64,000 bases of DNA from Flavobacterium sp. (lineage in GTDB: Bacteria; Bacteroidota; Bacteroidia; Flavobacteriales; Flavobacteriaceae): the NCBI GenBank assembly GCA_023259675.1, contig JALRGT010000008.1, forward strand, positions 39,452 to 103,451, written 5' to 3'. The translations under genes and the position numbers were made by a program. Of the stretch, positions 1-9,500 are shown piece by piece. Position 1 is the first letter of the stretch; each line of letters starts with the position of its first letter. The notes under the pieces were generated by a model. That model had not been told where the DNA came from. It saw only the letters and a list, made by a program, of their open reading frames with translations, and ran no database searches.

Positions 1-1307
1 CTGCTATTAATTATAAATAGTGAGCTTTCACCTAGAGAAAACAGTCGCTCTTCTGAATTTAACATTACTTGGTGGTTTTTAACTAATTCTTGGACAAATT
101 TACGTTGTTTGAACAAAGAGTTTATGACCTCTTTTTGTGCATTTATTTTGTTTTCAAGTTGGAGCCTTTCTAAATTTAAGGAGTTGGATGTTTCTTGTAG
201 TTTTAATTTGGTTATTTTTAAACTTCCTCTTTCCTTTCTCAGGAATAGAGGATATGAAAAATCGACACCTATTTTATAATTCTCAAATTTATAATTTTCA
301 ATGTATTGTGGTTCTGATAAATAAGAGTACGCAATGTTGATTTTTGGCAAAAGACTGTTTGCTTTCAATTTTCGCTCCACATTCAGGATGTTAATTTTAT
401 TTTCCAAAGCATTTATTTTAGGATGGTCGTCGATAGAAAATTCCGCATGTGTAAGGCTATTGGTTTTCAAGGTTTCTTGAATACTTGTCTCAAGTTCTTT
501 TTCAGGATAAAGTACATCAGTGATCTCCATAGGAATTTCATTTTCAAGCCATAAAAAATTTGAAAGTTCCAGTTTTGCTTTTGTTAATTTTAATGTTGAA
601 TTTTCTAAACTTAATTTTCTATTAGTCAAATTAATTCCGGCTTCAATGCTGTCGATTGCTCTTTTGTCCCCTTGTTTAATAAGGGAAGCCACTCCTTTGT
701 ATCGTGTCTCGGCGTTTATTTTATATTGTGCATAGAGCCGTGTTTCTTCGTAATTTCGTTTCCAATTAAAGTAAGCAATAGAGGCGTTATAAAGTATTTC
801 TACAGCCTGCAGTTTCCTTTCTGCTTGACTTAGTTTTAATTGTATTTTTGCTTTACGCAAATCGGCCATTCGTTGATTGATAAGTAGCCCTTGTCCAAGT
901 GGAATTGAAATTCCAAAGGATGCAAGTCCTTGATTTGGAATATTATTTTCTGGGTTTAGGTATAGGCCTTCGTTCTGGTCAAAACCGGCTTTGACTTCTA
1001 CTCCATACCAAGTTGGAATTTTAAAACTACTATTAAAAATAGAATAATAATTTTTGTCTTTATATTGTTTTTGGTCAAAACTAGCTTCAATTTTAGGGTC
1101 AAAAGCCCCTCTGACAGCCATTAAATTAGCTTGAGACTTATTGATTTCTAAATTGGCATTTTTTACTAAAGGATGAAATTTTTTGACATAACCTAAGTAC
1201 TCTTCAAATGTGAATTCAAAGCTTTTTTGAGTCTCCAAATCTGAATCCTTGTTTTGGGCAATAAGCCCGGGACTTAGCATTATTAAAAAAAAGAATATTT
1301 GTTTCAT
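1..1307 (-). CDS. TolC-family outer-membrane efflux channel (3' end outside window)
   Basis: About 435 codons are visible; the gene continues past the left edge. The product would be the outer-membrane channel of the tripartite exporter encoded upstream. It starts with a signal peptide (MKQIFFFLIMLSPGLIAQ) followed by the amphipathic, Leu/Lys/Asn/Glu-rich helical stretches typical of TolC hairpins, with barrel-like segments such as IPTWYGVEVKAGFDQ between them. The ATG lies in a TAATG overlap with the stop of the HlyD-like gene, so the two are translationally coupled. It is the last visible gene of a tetR-ABC-hlyD-tolC operon. The TolC family assignment is firm; the exported substrate is not visible from sequence. 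Confidence 0.88.
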   Translation of the reverse strand, partial: MKQIFFFLIMLSPGLIAQNKDSDLETQKSFEFTFEEYLGYVKKFHPLVKNANLEINKSQANLMAVRGAFDPKIEASFDQKQYKDKNYYSIFNSSFKIPTWYGVEVKAGFDQNEGLYLNPENNIPNQGLASFGISIPLGQGLLINQRMADLRKAKIQLKLSQAERKLQAVEILYNASIAYFNWKRNYEETRLYAQYKINAETRYKGVASLIKQGDKRAIDSIEAGINLTNRKLSLENSTLKLTKAKLELSNFLWLENEIPMEITDVLYPEKELETSIQETLKTNSLTHAEFSIDDHPKINALENKINILNVERKLKANSLLPKINIAYSYLSEPQYIENYKFENYKIGVDFSYPLFLRKERGSLKITKLKLQETSNSLNLERLQLENKINAQKEVINSLFKQRKFVQELVKNHQVMLNSEERLFSLGESSLFIINS

Positions 1308-2662
1308 TATTTTTTTGCTTTAGTAGCTTTAGATAATTCTTTTGCTTGATAGTAATCAGGAGGGAATCCATTTAAGGTTCTCCATATTTCAAACCAAACG
1401 GGAACGGTATTTAACAATGCTATGGTTTGTGCTCCCGATCCAATACTAATTTGTTTTGGCCATTTCGCTTCTTTTGGATCTGGTGCAATTAATATTCTAA
1501 ATTTTCCATTATCACTTATGAAATTTTCTATAGCTACAATTTGTCCTCCGAAAGTTCCGTACGACATCTCAGGCCAGCCCGAAAAAACAACCGTAGGCCA
1601 ACCGTCAAACCATATTCTTACTTTAGCTCCTTTTGAAAGAAGGGTTAAATCGAGAGGGGTTACATAGGTTTCTACTGCAATATCATAGTTTGATGGCATA
1701 ATTGTAGCTATGGCGGTTCCTTCCTTAATTGTTTCTCCAATTCCAGATTGTAACGCACGATTGATGTAGCCATCTTGAGCCGCTTTAATATAATACATTC
1801 CGTTTCTGATACTGTAATTAGCGTGTTGATTTTCGAGTTTACTCACTTGTGCTTCTGTGTCAAATTGATTGCTCATGGCTGTAAATTGATCACTTTGTGC
1901 TTTGGATGTTTTCTCAGAATATTCCGCTACGATTCGATTGATTTCTACTTTTGAATTGATTAAATCGTTTTTGCTGCTAAGTAATTTGTTTTCTTGGTTG
2001 ATAATTTTTGCTTCTACTTCCTGCAATTTTAAGCGTTTTTCTTCTACATCGGTTAGGGGCTTTAATCCTTCTTTGTTTAATTGAATGGCACGGTTAAACT
2101 GTGTAGTTGCAATTTTTAATTGAGTGTCGGCTGCAATCAAATCAATACTGTCGCTTTTTATTTTTAAATAGGATTGCTTTATTTTGTTTTGAGCCTGTTC
2201 CAGTTTGAGCTTTTTCTCAGATTCTATTGCTTTGATTTGAGTCGAAAGAATATCCACTTTTGAACCATAAGATTGTAAGGATTGTTTTTTTGCATCCACT
2301 TGATTTTTAGTGTTGGCAACTAAATTTGGATCCATATAATCTTCCTTAATTTCAGAGATAAACAATATGGTGTCCCCTTTTTTTACATGATCTCCTTCTT
2401 GAACATACCATTTTTCAATTCGACCAGAAATAACACTTTGGATGGTTTGCGGGCGTTGGTTTGGTTTTAAAGTTGTTACTGCACCTTTTCCCGAAATGTT
2501 TTGCGTCCAAGGTAAGAACAGCACCAAAATCCCGAGTAACGCAATTCCGACTATGATTTTGTTTAATATTTTGTAATGCTTTTTAATATTTATATTCTGA
2601 ATGCTTTTATAGTCTTCTAAAGATTGAAGACGAGGTTTGTTGTTGTCTGAAATGTTTAGCAT
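1307..2662 (-). CDS. HlyD-family periplasmic adaptor (membrane fusion protein)
   Basis: 451 residues. A single membrane segment lies at about residues 35-52 (KIIVGIALLGILVLFLPW) after a cytoplasmic N-terminus. It is followed by a biotinyl-lipoyl half-domain around SGRIEKWYVQEGDHVKKGD, a long coiled-coil hairpin at about residues 120-285, the second lipoyl half (AAQDGYINRALQSGIGETI) and a beta-barrel C-terminus. This is the architecture of adaptors that bridge an inner-membrane ABC exporter to TolC. The start codon is 5 bases beyond the stop of the ABC gene and the stop overlaps the TolC start. Type-1-secretion or multidrug export is inferred from family and context; no substrate or toxin gene lies beside it. 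Confidence 0.93.
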   Translation of the reverse strand: MLNISDNNKPRLQSLEDYKSIQNINIKKHYKILNKIIVGIALLGILVLFLPWTQNISGKGAVTTLKPNQRPQTIQSVISGRIEKWYVQEGDHVKKGDTILFISEIKEDYMDPNLVANTKNQVDAKKQSLQSYGSKVDILSTQIKAIESEKKLKLEQAQNKIKQSYLKIKSDSIDLIAADTQLKIATTQFNRAIQLNKEGLKPLTDVEEKRLKLQEVEAKIINQENKLLSSKNDLINSKVEINRIVAEYSEKTSKAQSDQFTAMSNQFDTEAQVSKLENQHANYSIRNGMYYIKAAQDGYINRALQSGIGETIKEGTAIATIMPSNYDIAVETYVTPLDLTLLSKGAKVRIWFDGWPTVVFSGWPEMSYGTFGGQIVAIENFISDNGKFRILIAPDPKEAKWPKQISIGSGAQTIALLNTVPVWFEIWRTLNGFPPDYYQAKELSKATKAKK

Positions 2663-2667
2663 CTTTT

Positions 2668-4326
2668 TTATATTTTAATGTCTTGTTGGATACTCCCGTT
2701 TTGGATAATTATTGAACGGTTACATTTTGTTTTCCAATATGGGTTTTTTGAAGTTACCATGATTGTCCATTGATGCTCCTTGGCGGTTACAAAATTAATA
2801 ATTTTGTTAGCCATTTCGTCATCCATTGTGTCTGTAGGGTCTTCATAAAATAATATTTTAGGCCTGTGAACAATGCTTCGTGCCAATAATATTTTTTGTG
2901 CATTGGAGGCTGATATTTGTTTTCCTTCGGGATAAATAATGGTATCTAATCCATGAGGTAATGATTTTATGTAATCGGAAAGTTCTATGCCTTCAATTGC
3001 CCATTTTAAGGTTTCTGTATTAATGTTGGGGTCGTTAAAAGTGATGTTTTCCATAATCGTTCCTTCAAAAGGGGATTCGCCATAAATCACACTTCCAATT
3101 TGTGATCGGTATTGTTTTAGGTTAATTTTTCTAAATGTATCATCATTTATATAAAGGGAACCAGAAGTTGGCTGCATAAGTCCTGATAAAACGCGAATTA
3201 GTGTTGATTTACCGGAGCCATTTTTACCTTCCAAAATGATACGTTCATTCTGGTTTATTTTTAGTGAAACTTCTTTTAATGTTTTTTGTTTAGAATCAGG
3301 AAAACGCAAAGACATGTTTTCTGTTTCTAGGGTTATATTATTGTAATTTTTATCATCACTTTCATTACTGTCTTCTTCTAAACTCATATCAGTAACTTGA
3401 CCAATTTTTTCAACAGAAGTTAAGACATCGTATAGGGTCTCTAAACCAATGATTATTTTTTCAACAGAAGTAATTACTAATAAAATGATGATTTCGGCAG
3501 CAACGAATTGGCCAATATTCATTTGCTGGGATAAAACTAAATACCCTCCAATAGCTAACAAGCTTGAGGTGATCAGTATTTTGAAAAATATTAATTGTGT
3601 AAATTGTCTTTTAATTACGTTGAAATGTTTTTCTCTGTAATTTAAATAATCACTAACAAATAAGTCATTTTTGTGTAAGGCAAAATTATAGTTGAGTTCA
3701 TTTCTGAAACTAAAATTATTTCGAGCTATTTCTTGCAGCCAACTGGCCACTTTGTATTTGAATTTCGATTCTTTTAAACTTGTTTCAAGTCCTATTTTAT
3801 AGGAAAATTTGAAGATAAAAAATAGCAATCCAAAAAGTAATATTCCAAATATGATGAAGAATGGATGATATAACGATAGTAAGATGATTCCAAAAATAAT
3901 TTGTAACAGTGCAGCCGAAAAATCAATTAATAATTTTGAAGTTCCTTTTTGAATTGTTAATGTATCAAAAAAACGATTAGCTATTTCCGGAGGATAGGAA
4001 TTGTACCACTGCTCAAATTTTATTTTTGGTAATCGGGCTGCAAACTCAAAAGAGGAACGAACAAATATCTTTTGTTGTAAATTTTCTGTTATTCGGAGTT
4101 GCATCAGTGATAAAAGACCAACCAGAGCAACACCAACCACCACTAATATAATCAGTACAATCCATGAGGCACTTACACGACCTGACTGAATAAAGTTGAT
4201 GATAGCTTGAATTCCTAATGGCAAGGAAAGGCTAATTAACCCTGCAATTATGGCGTAAAGAAATAGTTGTGTGATGTCTTTTTTATCAAGTTCGAGTAAG
4301 TTGTAAAAACGTTTTAAAGGAGTCAT
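2668..4326 (-). CDS. ABC transporter, fused permease and ATP-binding domain, degenerate ATPase motifs
   Basis: 552 residues: a six-helix ABC transmembrane domain at about 20-310 and a nucleotide-binding domain at about 330-552. There is no N-terminal C39 peptidase domain. Walker A is intact (GKNGSGKST, 367-375). The other catalytic motifs depart from consensus: the Q-loop position is Tyr415, the LSGGQ signature is ISASN (471-475), Walker B Asp/catalytic Glu are Glu495-Asp496 (LFYEDPT), and the H-loop His position is Lys527. The reading frame is long and clean, so this is not simple decay. It is the second gene of the tetR operon, 26 bases after the regulator. Export of a small molecule or peptide with HlyD and TolC is the likely role; whether it hydrolyses ATP normally is open. 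Confidence 0.9.
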   Translation of the reverse strand: MTPLKRFYNLLELDKKDITQLFLYAIIAGLISLSLPLGIQAIINFIQSGRVSASWIVLIILVVVGVALVGLLSLMQLRITENLQQKIFVRSSFEFAARLPKIKFEQWYNSYPPEIANRFFDTLTIQKGTSKLLIDFSAALLQIIFGIILLSLYHPFFIIFGILLFGLLFFIFKFSYKIGLETSLKESKFKYKVASWLQEIARNNFSFRNELNYNFALHKNDLFVSDYLNYREKHFNVIKRQFTQLIFFKILITSSLLAIGGYLVLSQQMNIGQFVAAEIIILLVITSVEKIIIGLETLYDVLTSVEKIGQVTDMSLEEDSNESDDKNYNNITLETENMSLRFPDSKQKTLKEVSLKINQNERIILEGKNGSGKSTLIRVLSGLMQPTSGSLYINDDTFRKINLKQYRSQIGSVIYGESPFEGTIMENITFNDPNINTETLKWAIEGIELSDYIKSLPHGLDTIIYPEGKQISASNAQKILLARSIVHRPKILFYEDPTDTMDDEMANKIINFVTAKEHQWTIMVTSKNPYWKTKCNRSIIIQNGSIQQDIKI

Positions 4327-4352
4327 ATTAAGAATGTTTTTTGGTAGATGAT

Positions 4353-5036
4353 TTAATCCTGTTTGGTTATTAATACACGTTCTATAATATCCAAATAAAA
4401 TGTAGTAACTGATGTTGTTTTATTGCAATCGGTAATTGTTTTTAAATGTTCTTGTAAAAAGTGCTGGTGGAGGCTTCCTTCAACAATCGTTGAGGCTAAA
4501 CTTTTGGCATATACATAGTCAGGATTTACTTCATTTATAATTGCAACAATTCTGTTAATTACCCTTTTGTAAACCAAATAAAAACCTTCTTTGTTATCTT
4601 GGTCAACTTCTTTTGTGTGCATTGTTTTTGAAAATTCAGCAATTATTATTTTGTTTAGAATGCCTTCATTTATGTGAGCTGTACTTAGGTCATCTGTTAT
4701 TTTTTCAGTAACAATGGTGATGGCTTTTTTTAATTTTTCAAATGAATCATTAATGTTAGTCGTAGCAAATACTAATTTATATTCCATCCAGCCCCAATAC
4801 CAAGACGATAGATAAATCATTAATTTATGTTTGTTTTCAAAATAACGATAAAGCGAACTTTCGTTGGAGCCAATCCGTTCACCTAATTTTTTAAAAGTGA
4901 AGTGTTCAAAACCAATTTCATCAATTAATAATATACTGTGTTGAATTATTTTTTTTCCTAATTCAGATGTCTCAGGATCTTTTAAATATAGTTTGTCGTT
5001 TACATTAATTTTTAAATTGCTAAGTATTGATTGCAT
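4353..5036 (-). CDS. TetR/AcrR-family transcriptional regulator
   Basis: 227 residues. A helix-turn-helix of TetR type lies at about residues 30-75: GFEHFTFKKLGERIGSNES followed by SLYRYFENKHKLMIYLSSWYW matches the family pattern of an HTH closed by a Y-x-F recognition end. The all-helical C-terminal half would bind a ligand and dimerise. It is the first gene of the operon encoding the ABC exporter, adaptor and TolC channel, so it probably represses its own operon. A short palindrome overlaps its promoter (see 5048-5061). The inducing ligand is unknown. Confidence 0.9.
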   Translation of the reverse strand: MQSILSNLKINVNDKLYLKDPETSELGKKIIQHSILLIDEIGFEHFTFKKLGERIGSNESSLYRYFENKHKLMIYLSSWYWGWMEYKLVFATTNINDSFEKLKKAITIVTEKITDDLSTAHINEGILNKIIIAEFSKTMHTKEVDQDNKEGFYLVYKRVINRIVAIINEVNPDYVYAKSLASTIVEGSLHQHFLQEHLKTITDCNKTTSVTTFYLDIIERVLITKQD

Positions 5037-5047
5037 AATAATGTTAT

Positions 5048-5061
5048 TTTGCGCAAATATA
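5048..5061 (-). promoter_or_regulatory. Promoter of the tetR-exporter operon with overlapping palindrome
   Basis: On the minus strand a TATATTTG box (5061-5054) matches the Bacteroidetes -7 element and lies 18 bases before the regulator ATG. The perfect 10-bp palindrome TTTGCGCAAA (5048-5057) overlaps this box and the expected transcription start. That is a plausible place for a TetR-type repressor, though the palindrome is short. Promoter identification rests on motif and position only. Confidence 0.5.
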
Positions 5062-5193
5062 ATAGTATTACTTTTAATTATGGGGTAATGGTTTTTATTT
5101 TAACATTTTTTTTAAGGAGATCTTATAATCTTTCACTTGTCAAATCGTTGAAATTATTTAATTATAATAGTACTCGGAGGAGCAGTTTCTTAA

Positions 5194-5228
5194 ATAAAAA
5201 AAGGCTACTCTTTTGGAGAGTAGCCTTT
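5194..5228 (-). terminator. Rho-independent terminator of gpmI
   Basis: A perfect 11-bp stem (AAAGGCTACTC, 5200-5210, with 5218-5228) around a 7-base loop is followed, on the minus strand, by a run of T. It lies just past the gpmI stop. Confidence 0.9.
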
Positions 5229-5253
5229 GGAAATTAATATATTGGGTTTTCTT

Positions 5254-6771
5254 TTATAGTAAAGAATGACAACTCATGGCTGCAGGTTGTTCTATTCCCA
5301 TTAATTCGAGAATAGTTGGTGCGATATCTCCTAGGACGCCGTCATGAATTTCCTTGATGTTTTTGTCTACCAAAATAAACGGTACCGGATTGGTGGTGTG
5401 TGCCGTATTTGGACTTCCGTCAGGGTTAATCATAGTTTCACAATTTCCGTGATCGGCAATTACGAGAACCGAATAATCATTGGCAACAGCGGCATCAATC
5501 ACTTTTTTGGCACAAGCGTCAACGGCTTCACAGGCTTTTATGGCAGCTTCCATAATTCCGGTATGTCCTACCATGTCGCCATTTGCAAAATTCAGGCATA
5601 CAAAATCAACTTCTCCTTTTTCAATTTCAGGTACCAAAGCATCTGCCAATTCATAAGCACTCATTTCTGGTTGCAAATCATAAGTGGCCACTTTTGGAGA
5701 ATTTTTTAATATTCTGCTTTCTCCTTTAAAAGGTTCTTCTCTTCCTCCAGAGAAGAAAAAGGTTACGTGTGGATATTTTTCAGTTTCGGCGATACGAATT
5801 TGTTTTTTGTTTGCTTTTTCTAAAACTTCCCCTAGCGTTTCTGTAATATTATCTTTATTGTAAACGACTTTTACATTTTTATACGTTTCATCGTAGTTCG
5901 TTAGCGTTACATAGTACAAATTCAATTTGTGCATGTTTTGCTCGTGAAAATCTTGTTGCGAAAGTGCTTCCGTTAATTCACGACCTCTATCTGTTCTAAA
6001 GTTAAAGAATATTACAACGTCATCATCTTCAATCGTGGCTAATGGTTTTTCATTAGAATCAACAACAATTAGAGGTTGTATAAATTCATCTGTTATGTCA
6101 TTTCCGTAACTGGTGGCTATTGAAGTAACTACATCATGTGTTGGAGTTCCCGTTCCGTGAACCAATAAATCATAAGCCAGTTTTACTCTTTCCCAACGTT
6201 TGTCACGATCCATCGCATAATAACGACCAATTACCGAAGCAATTTTTACCGGAGTGTTGGAGATGTAATCTTGTAAATCATGAATGTATTTTTTACCTGA
6301 TTTTGGGTCTACATCTCGGCCATCTGTAAAAGCGTGGACAAAAACCTTATCTAAGCCATATTCTTGGGAGGCATCAATTAACCCACGTAAATGGGAAGTA
6401 TGAGAGTGAACTCCACCGTCTGAAACTAATCCTAGGAAGTGTACTTTTTTATTGTTGTCTTTAGCGAAGTTAAAGGCATCGACCAATACTGGTTCTTTTG
6501 CCAGCGTGTTATTGGCAACAGCCAAGTTTATTTTTGCAAGATCTTGGTATACGATTCGTCCGGCACCCAAGTTCATGTGTCCTACTTCACTATTTCCCAT
6601 TTGACCTTCTGGTAAACCTACATTTAGTCCGTCAGTTCGTAGTTGTGCACTTGGGTAATTTTTATAAAGACTGTTTATAAAGGGTACGTTGGCATTGTCA
6701 ATTGCTGATACTTTTGGGTCAGGAGATTTTCCCCAACCATCCAAAATCATTAGAATTACTTTTTTGTTCAT
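5254..6771 (-). CDS. gpmI: 2,3-bisphosphoglycerate-independent phosphoglycerate mutase
   Basis: 505 residues, the usual length of iPGM. It interconverts 3- and 2-phosphoglycerate in glycolysis and gluconeogenesis with two Mn ions. Visible motifs are the N-terminal metal site (ILMILDGWG, Asp11), the phosphoserine nucleophile Ser61 in GQMGNSEVGHMN, and the C-terminal metal-binding VLVIADHGNCE. The gene is monocistronic, with its own promoter at 6788-6795 and a strong terminator after the stop. Nothing unusual. Confidence 0.97.
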   Translation of the reverse strand: MNKKVILMILDGWGKSPDPKVSAIDNANVPFINSLYKNYPSAQLRTDGLNVGLPEGQMGNSEVGHMNLGAGRIVYQDLAKINLAVANNTLAKEPVLVDAFNFAKDNNKKVHFLGLVSDGGVHSHTSHLRGLIDASQEYGLDKVFVHAFTDGRDVDPKSGKKYIHDLQDYISNTPVKIASVIGRYYAMDRDKRWERVKLAYDLLVHGTGTPTHDVVTSIATSYGNDITDEFIQPLIVVDSNEKPLATIEDDDVVIFFNFRTDRGRELTEALSQQDFHEQNMHKLNLYYVTLTNYDETYKNVKVVYNKDNITETLGEVLEKANKKQIRIAETEKYPHVTFFFSGGREEPFKGESRILKNSPKVATYDLQPEMSAYELADALVPEIEKGEVDFVCLNFANGDMVGHTGIMEAAIKACEAVDACAKKVIDAAVANDYSVLVIADHGNCETMINPDGSPNTAHTTNPVPFILVDKNIKEIHDGVLGDIAPTILELMGIEQPAAMSCHSLL

Positions 6772-6787
6772 TGGAATTTTGTTTTTG

Positions 6788-6795
6788 CAAAGATA
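6788..6795 (-). promoter_or_regulatory. Promoter -7 element of gpmI
   Basis: TATCTTTG on the minus strand fits TAnnTTTG and lies 17 bases before the gpmI ATG. No convincing -33 element was found. Confidence 0.5.
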
Positions 6796-6904
6796 AAGTA
6801 TTTATAAAAATGTTTAAAGAAAACAAAATCACAATTATCTATTAGTAATGTAAAAATAACAAATAAGTGTGGATTTGTTGTGAGTCTAGACTATCTGTCT
6901 GATT

Positions 6905-9313
6905 TTAAAGTTTGCTTTTCAAAGATTTGCAATCAATGAAATAGCGGAAGCTAACCGATAGTATGTTGGTTATGTTGCTATTGAAGATATCTTTTAAGTT
7001 TGTTCTTAAATTTTTCTCTACAACAGTTGTGCTTTCTAAAGCGTAGTTGCGGTAGAGAATAGATAATTCACTACCTGGTGCAAACCACCATGAATAGGAT
7101 AAATCGAAATTCCAGGATTTAAAGTTTCTGTCCTTGTTTAAAGAGTAATCATTATTGTCAGTTAAATAGCCATCCTCTTGCAAAGTCATAAATTTATGAT
7201 TTTCAGAATAAGACCAATAATATCTCGCAGTTAGATTGATTGTCATTTTATTATTGATGGCAAATTTCCCAGTAAAATCGTTTTGAGCAATCTCTCTATC
7301 ACGTTCAGCAATTATTATTCCTGTATTGTCTGAGTCTACCCAGCCAATATCATTTTTCTTGTTTTGGTAATCCAATAGGTAACTTAACGAAAATTTATCG
7401 CTGAAACGGTATTTGGCCCCAAAATAGAATCCGTAATTAATTCTTCCTTCAGTATTGTATTTAGAAACAGAAGGTTCTAAAATTATGGAGAATACATTGT
7501 TTTCATTGGAAGAATAATTAAAAGCGGCAAAGACTTTTTCTGGAATAAATAAGTATCTTTCTTCTTCCCGTGGTTCGTAAAAATCAAATGTTTTAAATGG
7601 AGAAATTTCTACGACAAATTCTAAAGAATTATTTTTTAAAGTAGTTGCTTTCATTTCTGTTCCAAAGGCTCCTGTCTGTGGTTTTCCGGTAGAATTTTCC
7701 ATGTCAAAATTGATGTATTGATTCAATTTGAATGTATTGAAAGTTTCTGTAGGATTCACAATACGGTAACTACCATTGCCATATATATTGTGGTAATTGG
7801 AATAAAAATTAATTCCAAGGTCGTTGACGTCATAGTTTTTTGAGACATATTTTCCTGAAAATTCATAACGATATCTTCCACTTGTTTTTGCAAATCCTAT
7901 TTCGGTTTTATATCCACTATAGTCTTCAATAGTATTTATGATATTGTATTTGAAATCTCCATATAAATTATAAGCATTTTCTTTTGTGTTTAAGTCAAAT
8001 AGTATTGCAGAAGCATTTGCATCTCTAAAACCGCCGTTACGAGTTGTATTGGTGTTTATAAATGAAATAGAAGAGTTTTGATTGAAACGCTGATCCAAAA
8101 CCATAATATTATAGTTGGTCAGTGGTTGAATGTTTATTTTTTCTGTTTCGTCTGACGCATTATTTAGAATTGTGGCATCCGTATTTTTTGTTATTGCATT
8201 TAAGAAACCAATTCCTAAACCTTTTTTAGTTCTCCCTGATATTTTTACGGCATTGATTAAATCCACCGTATTAGGATAATTAATGATTTCTTGGTTGGAA
8301 TTTATTTGTTGTTCCAATGTTGCTTTATCTAGAATTGGACTACCACCAATTCTTCGAGAATAAAACAATCCGCCTTTATTGAATAAATTGGTTCCTTCTG
8401 TAAAAAAAGGTCGGTTCTCATCAAGCTTTTGTTCAAATGGTTCCAAGTTTAAAATGGCATTGTCAAATTTTGTTTGTCCAAAATCAGGAACTAAGATGGC
8501 GTCGAGTGTAAAGGAGTCGTTTATTCCGTATTTGATGTCTAAACCAGCTTTATAAGTCGTTCCGGAAGCAATTTGGTTTTCTTGGTAATAAGCCGAGGCG
8601 TAAGGGATAAAAAAAAGTCTGGTAGGAGGGCTTATGTTTTTGATTCCTTCTAATAATCCGGCTTGAGGTATTACGGCCCCAATTTTAGTATCTACATGGT
8701 TCCAAGTATATTTCTGGGCATCTCTTTTTATTTCACGCATAAAATTCAAACCCCAAGTTTGTTGATTAGAATTTGAAAATCGCAAAGCGGCATAGGGTAT
8801 TTTCATTTCGACCGTCCAGCCAAAATCAGTTATTTTTACTTTACTTTCCCAAATAGCATCCCATGTAAAATCTTCATTATCTTTTGTGGCGATACAGTCC
8901 ATTTGAACTCCTGCTGAACTTACGTAGAAACGAAAGTCTTGTTGACCGTCATTAAAAGTGTTTATGTAAACTGAAAAAATATCCGATACTCCAAAAACAT
9001 CTCTTTTTGTTATTTCTTTTTTAATTTTATCGGGTTCATTGTCGTATAGAAGTGCTGCTATATAGATGGCGTCATTGTCGTAAAGTACTTTAACTTCCGT
9101 TTTTTTATCCTCGCTGATTGGTTTTCCATTGTCAGGTTCGTACATAACAAAATCTTTTGCTATGGATTCAGATTTCCAATTGTTTTCATTTATTTCGCCA
9201 TCAATGGTTATGTTTTCCGAAATCGATTTAGTAAAAAGTATCTTTTTTTGACAATAGGTTTTTACACTTGTAAGAAATAAAATTAGAAGAGAAAAACTGT
9301 AGAATTTCATCAT
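6905..9313 (-). CDS. DUF5916 outer-membrane protein with N-terminal CBM9-like domain
   Basis: 802 residues with a signal peptide (FSLLILFLTSVKTYCQ). Residues about 25-220 resemble the carbohydrate-binding family 9-like fold (SISENITIDGEINENNWKS at its start). The remainder is rich in alternating aromatic/polar strands and ends in a C-terminal strand like those of outer-membrane barrels (ILSVSFRYFIDCKS), as in the DUF5916 family common in Flavobacteriia. The family has no established biochemical role that I can state with confidence; surface binding of a glycan or other polymer is a guess. Monocistronic, with a candidate promoter at 9333-9340. Confidence 0.85.
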   Translation of the reverse strand: MMKFYSFSLLILFLTSVKTYCQKKILFTKSISENITIDGEINENNWKSESIAKDFVMYEPDNGKPISEDKKTEVKVLYDNDAIYIAALLYDNEPDKIKKEITKRDVFGVSDIFSVYINTFNDGQQDFRFYVSSAGVQMDCIATKDNEDFTWDAIWESKVKITDFGWTVEMKIPYAALRFSNSNQQTWGLNFMREIKRDAQKYTWNHVDTKIGAVIPQAGLLEGIKNISPPTRLFFIPYASAYYQENQIASGTTYKAGLDIKYGINDSFTLDAILVPDFGQTKFDNAILNLEPFEQKLDENRPFFTEGTNLFNKGGLFYSRRIGGSPILDKATLEQQINSNQEIINYPNTVDLINAVKISGRTKKGLGIGFLNAITKNTDATILNNASDETEKINIQPLTNYNIMVLDQRFNQNSSISFINTNTTRNGGFRDANASAILFDLNTKENAYNLYGDFKYNIINTIEDYSGYKTEIGFAKTSGRYRYEFSGKYVSKNYDVNDLGINFYSNYHNIYGNGSYRIVNPTETFNTFKLNQYINFDMENSTGKPQTGAFGTEMKATTLKNNSLEFVVEISPFKTFDFYEPREEERYLFIPEKVFAAFNYSSNENNVFSIILEPSVSKYNTEGRINYGFYFGAKYRFSDKFSLSYLLDYQNKKNDIGWVDSDNTGIIIAERDREIAQNDFTGKFAINNKMTINLTARYYWSYSENHKFMTLQEDGYLTDNNDYSLNKDRNFKSWNFDLSYSWWFAPGSELSILYRNYALESTTVVEKNLRTNLKDIFNSNITNILSVSFRYFIDCKSLKSKL

Positions 9314-9332
9314 GAATTTCGATTATGGAATA

Positions 9333-9340
9333 CAAAAATA
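9333..9340 (-). promoter_or_regulatory. Promoter -7 element of the DUF5916 gene
   Basis: TATTTTTG on the minus strand, 19 bases before the ATG; matches TAnnTTTG. Motif and position only. Confidence 0.4.
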
Positions 9341-9457
9341 GTTAAAATTGCGATGAACACAAGTACTATAAAATTTGATTTTGTAGTAAAAATACGTTAA
9401 ATACGTTAAAAATGTTAAATTCAACTTAAATTTTTTTTGTTTTTTTTATTCCTGCTG

Positions 9458-9465
9458 TATTTTTG
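9458..9465 (+). promoter_or_regulatory. Promoter -7 element of the L,D-transpeptidase-like gene
   Basis: TATTTTTG located 35 bases before the ATG at 9501. Motif and position only. Confidence 0.4.
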
Positions 9466-9500
9466 TTATTCTCAAAAACAAACTAATTAATTGTAAATCA

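Noticed and set aside
5344..5709. 121-codon plus-strand frame inside gpmI
   Set aside because: It is the antisense of a highly conserved enzyme and has no independent support.
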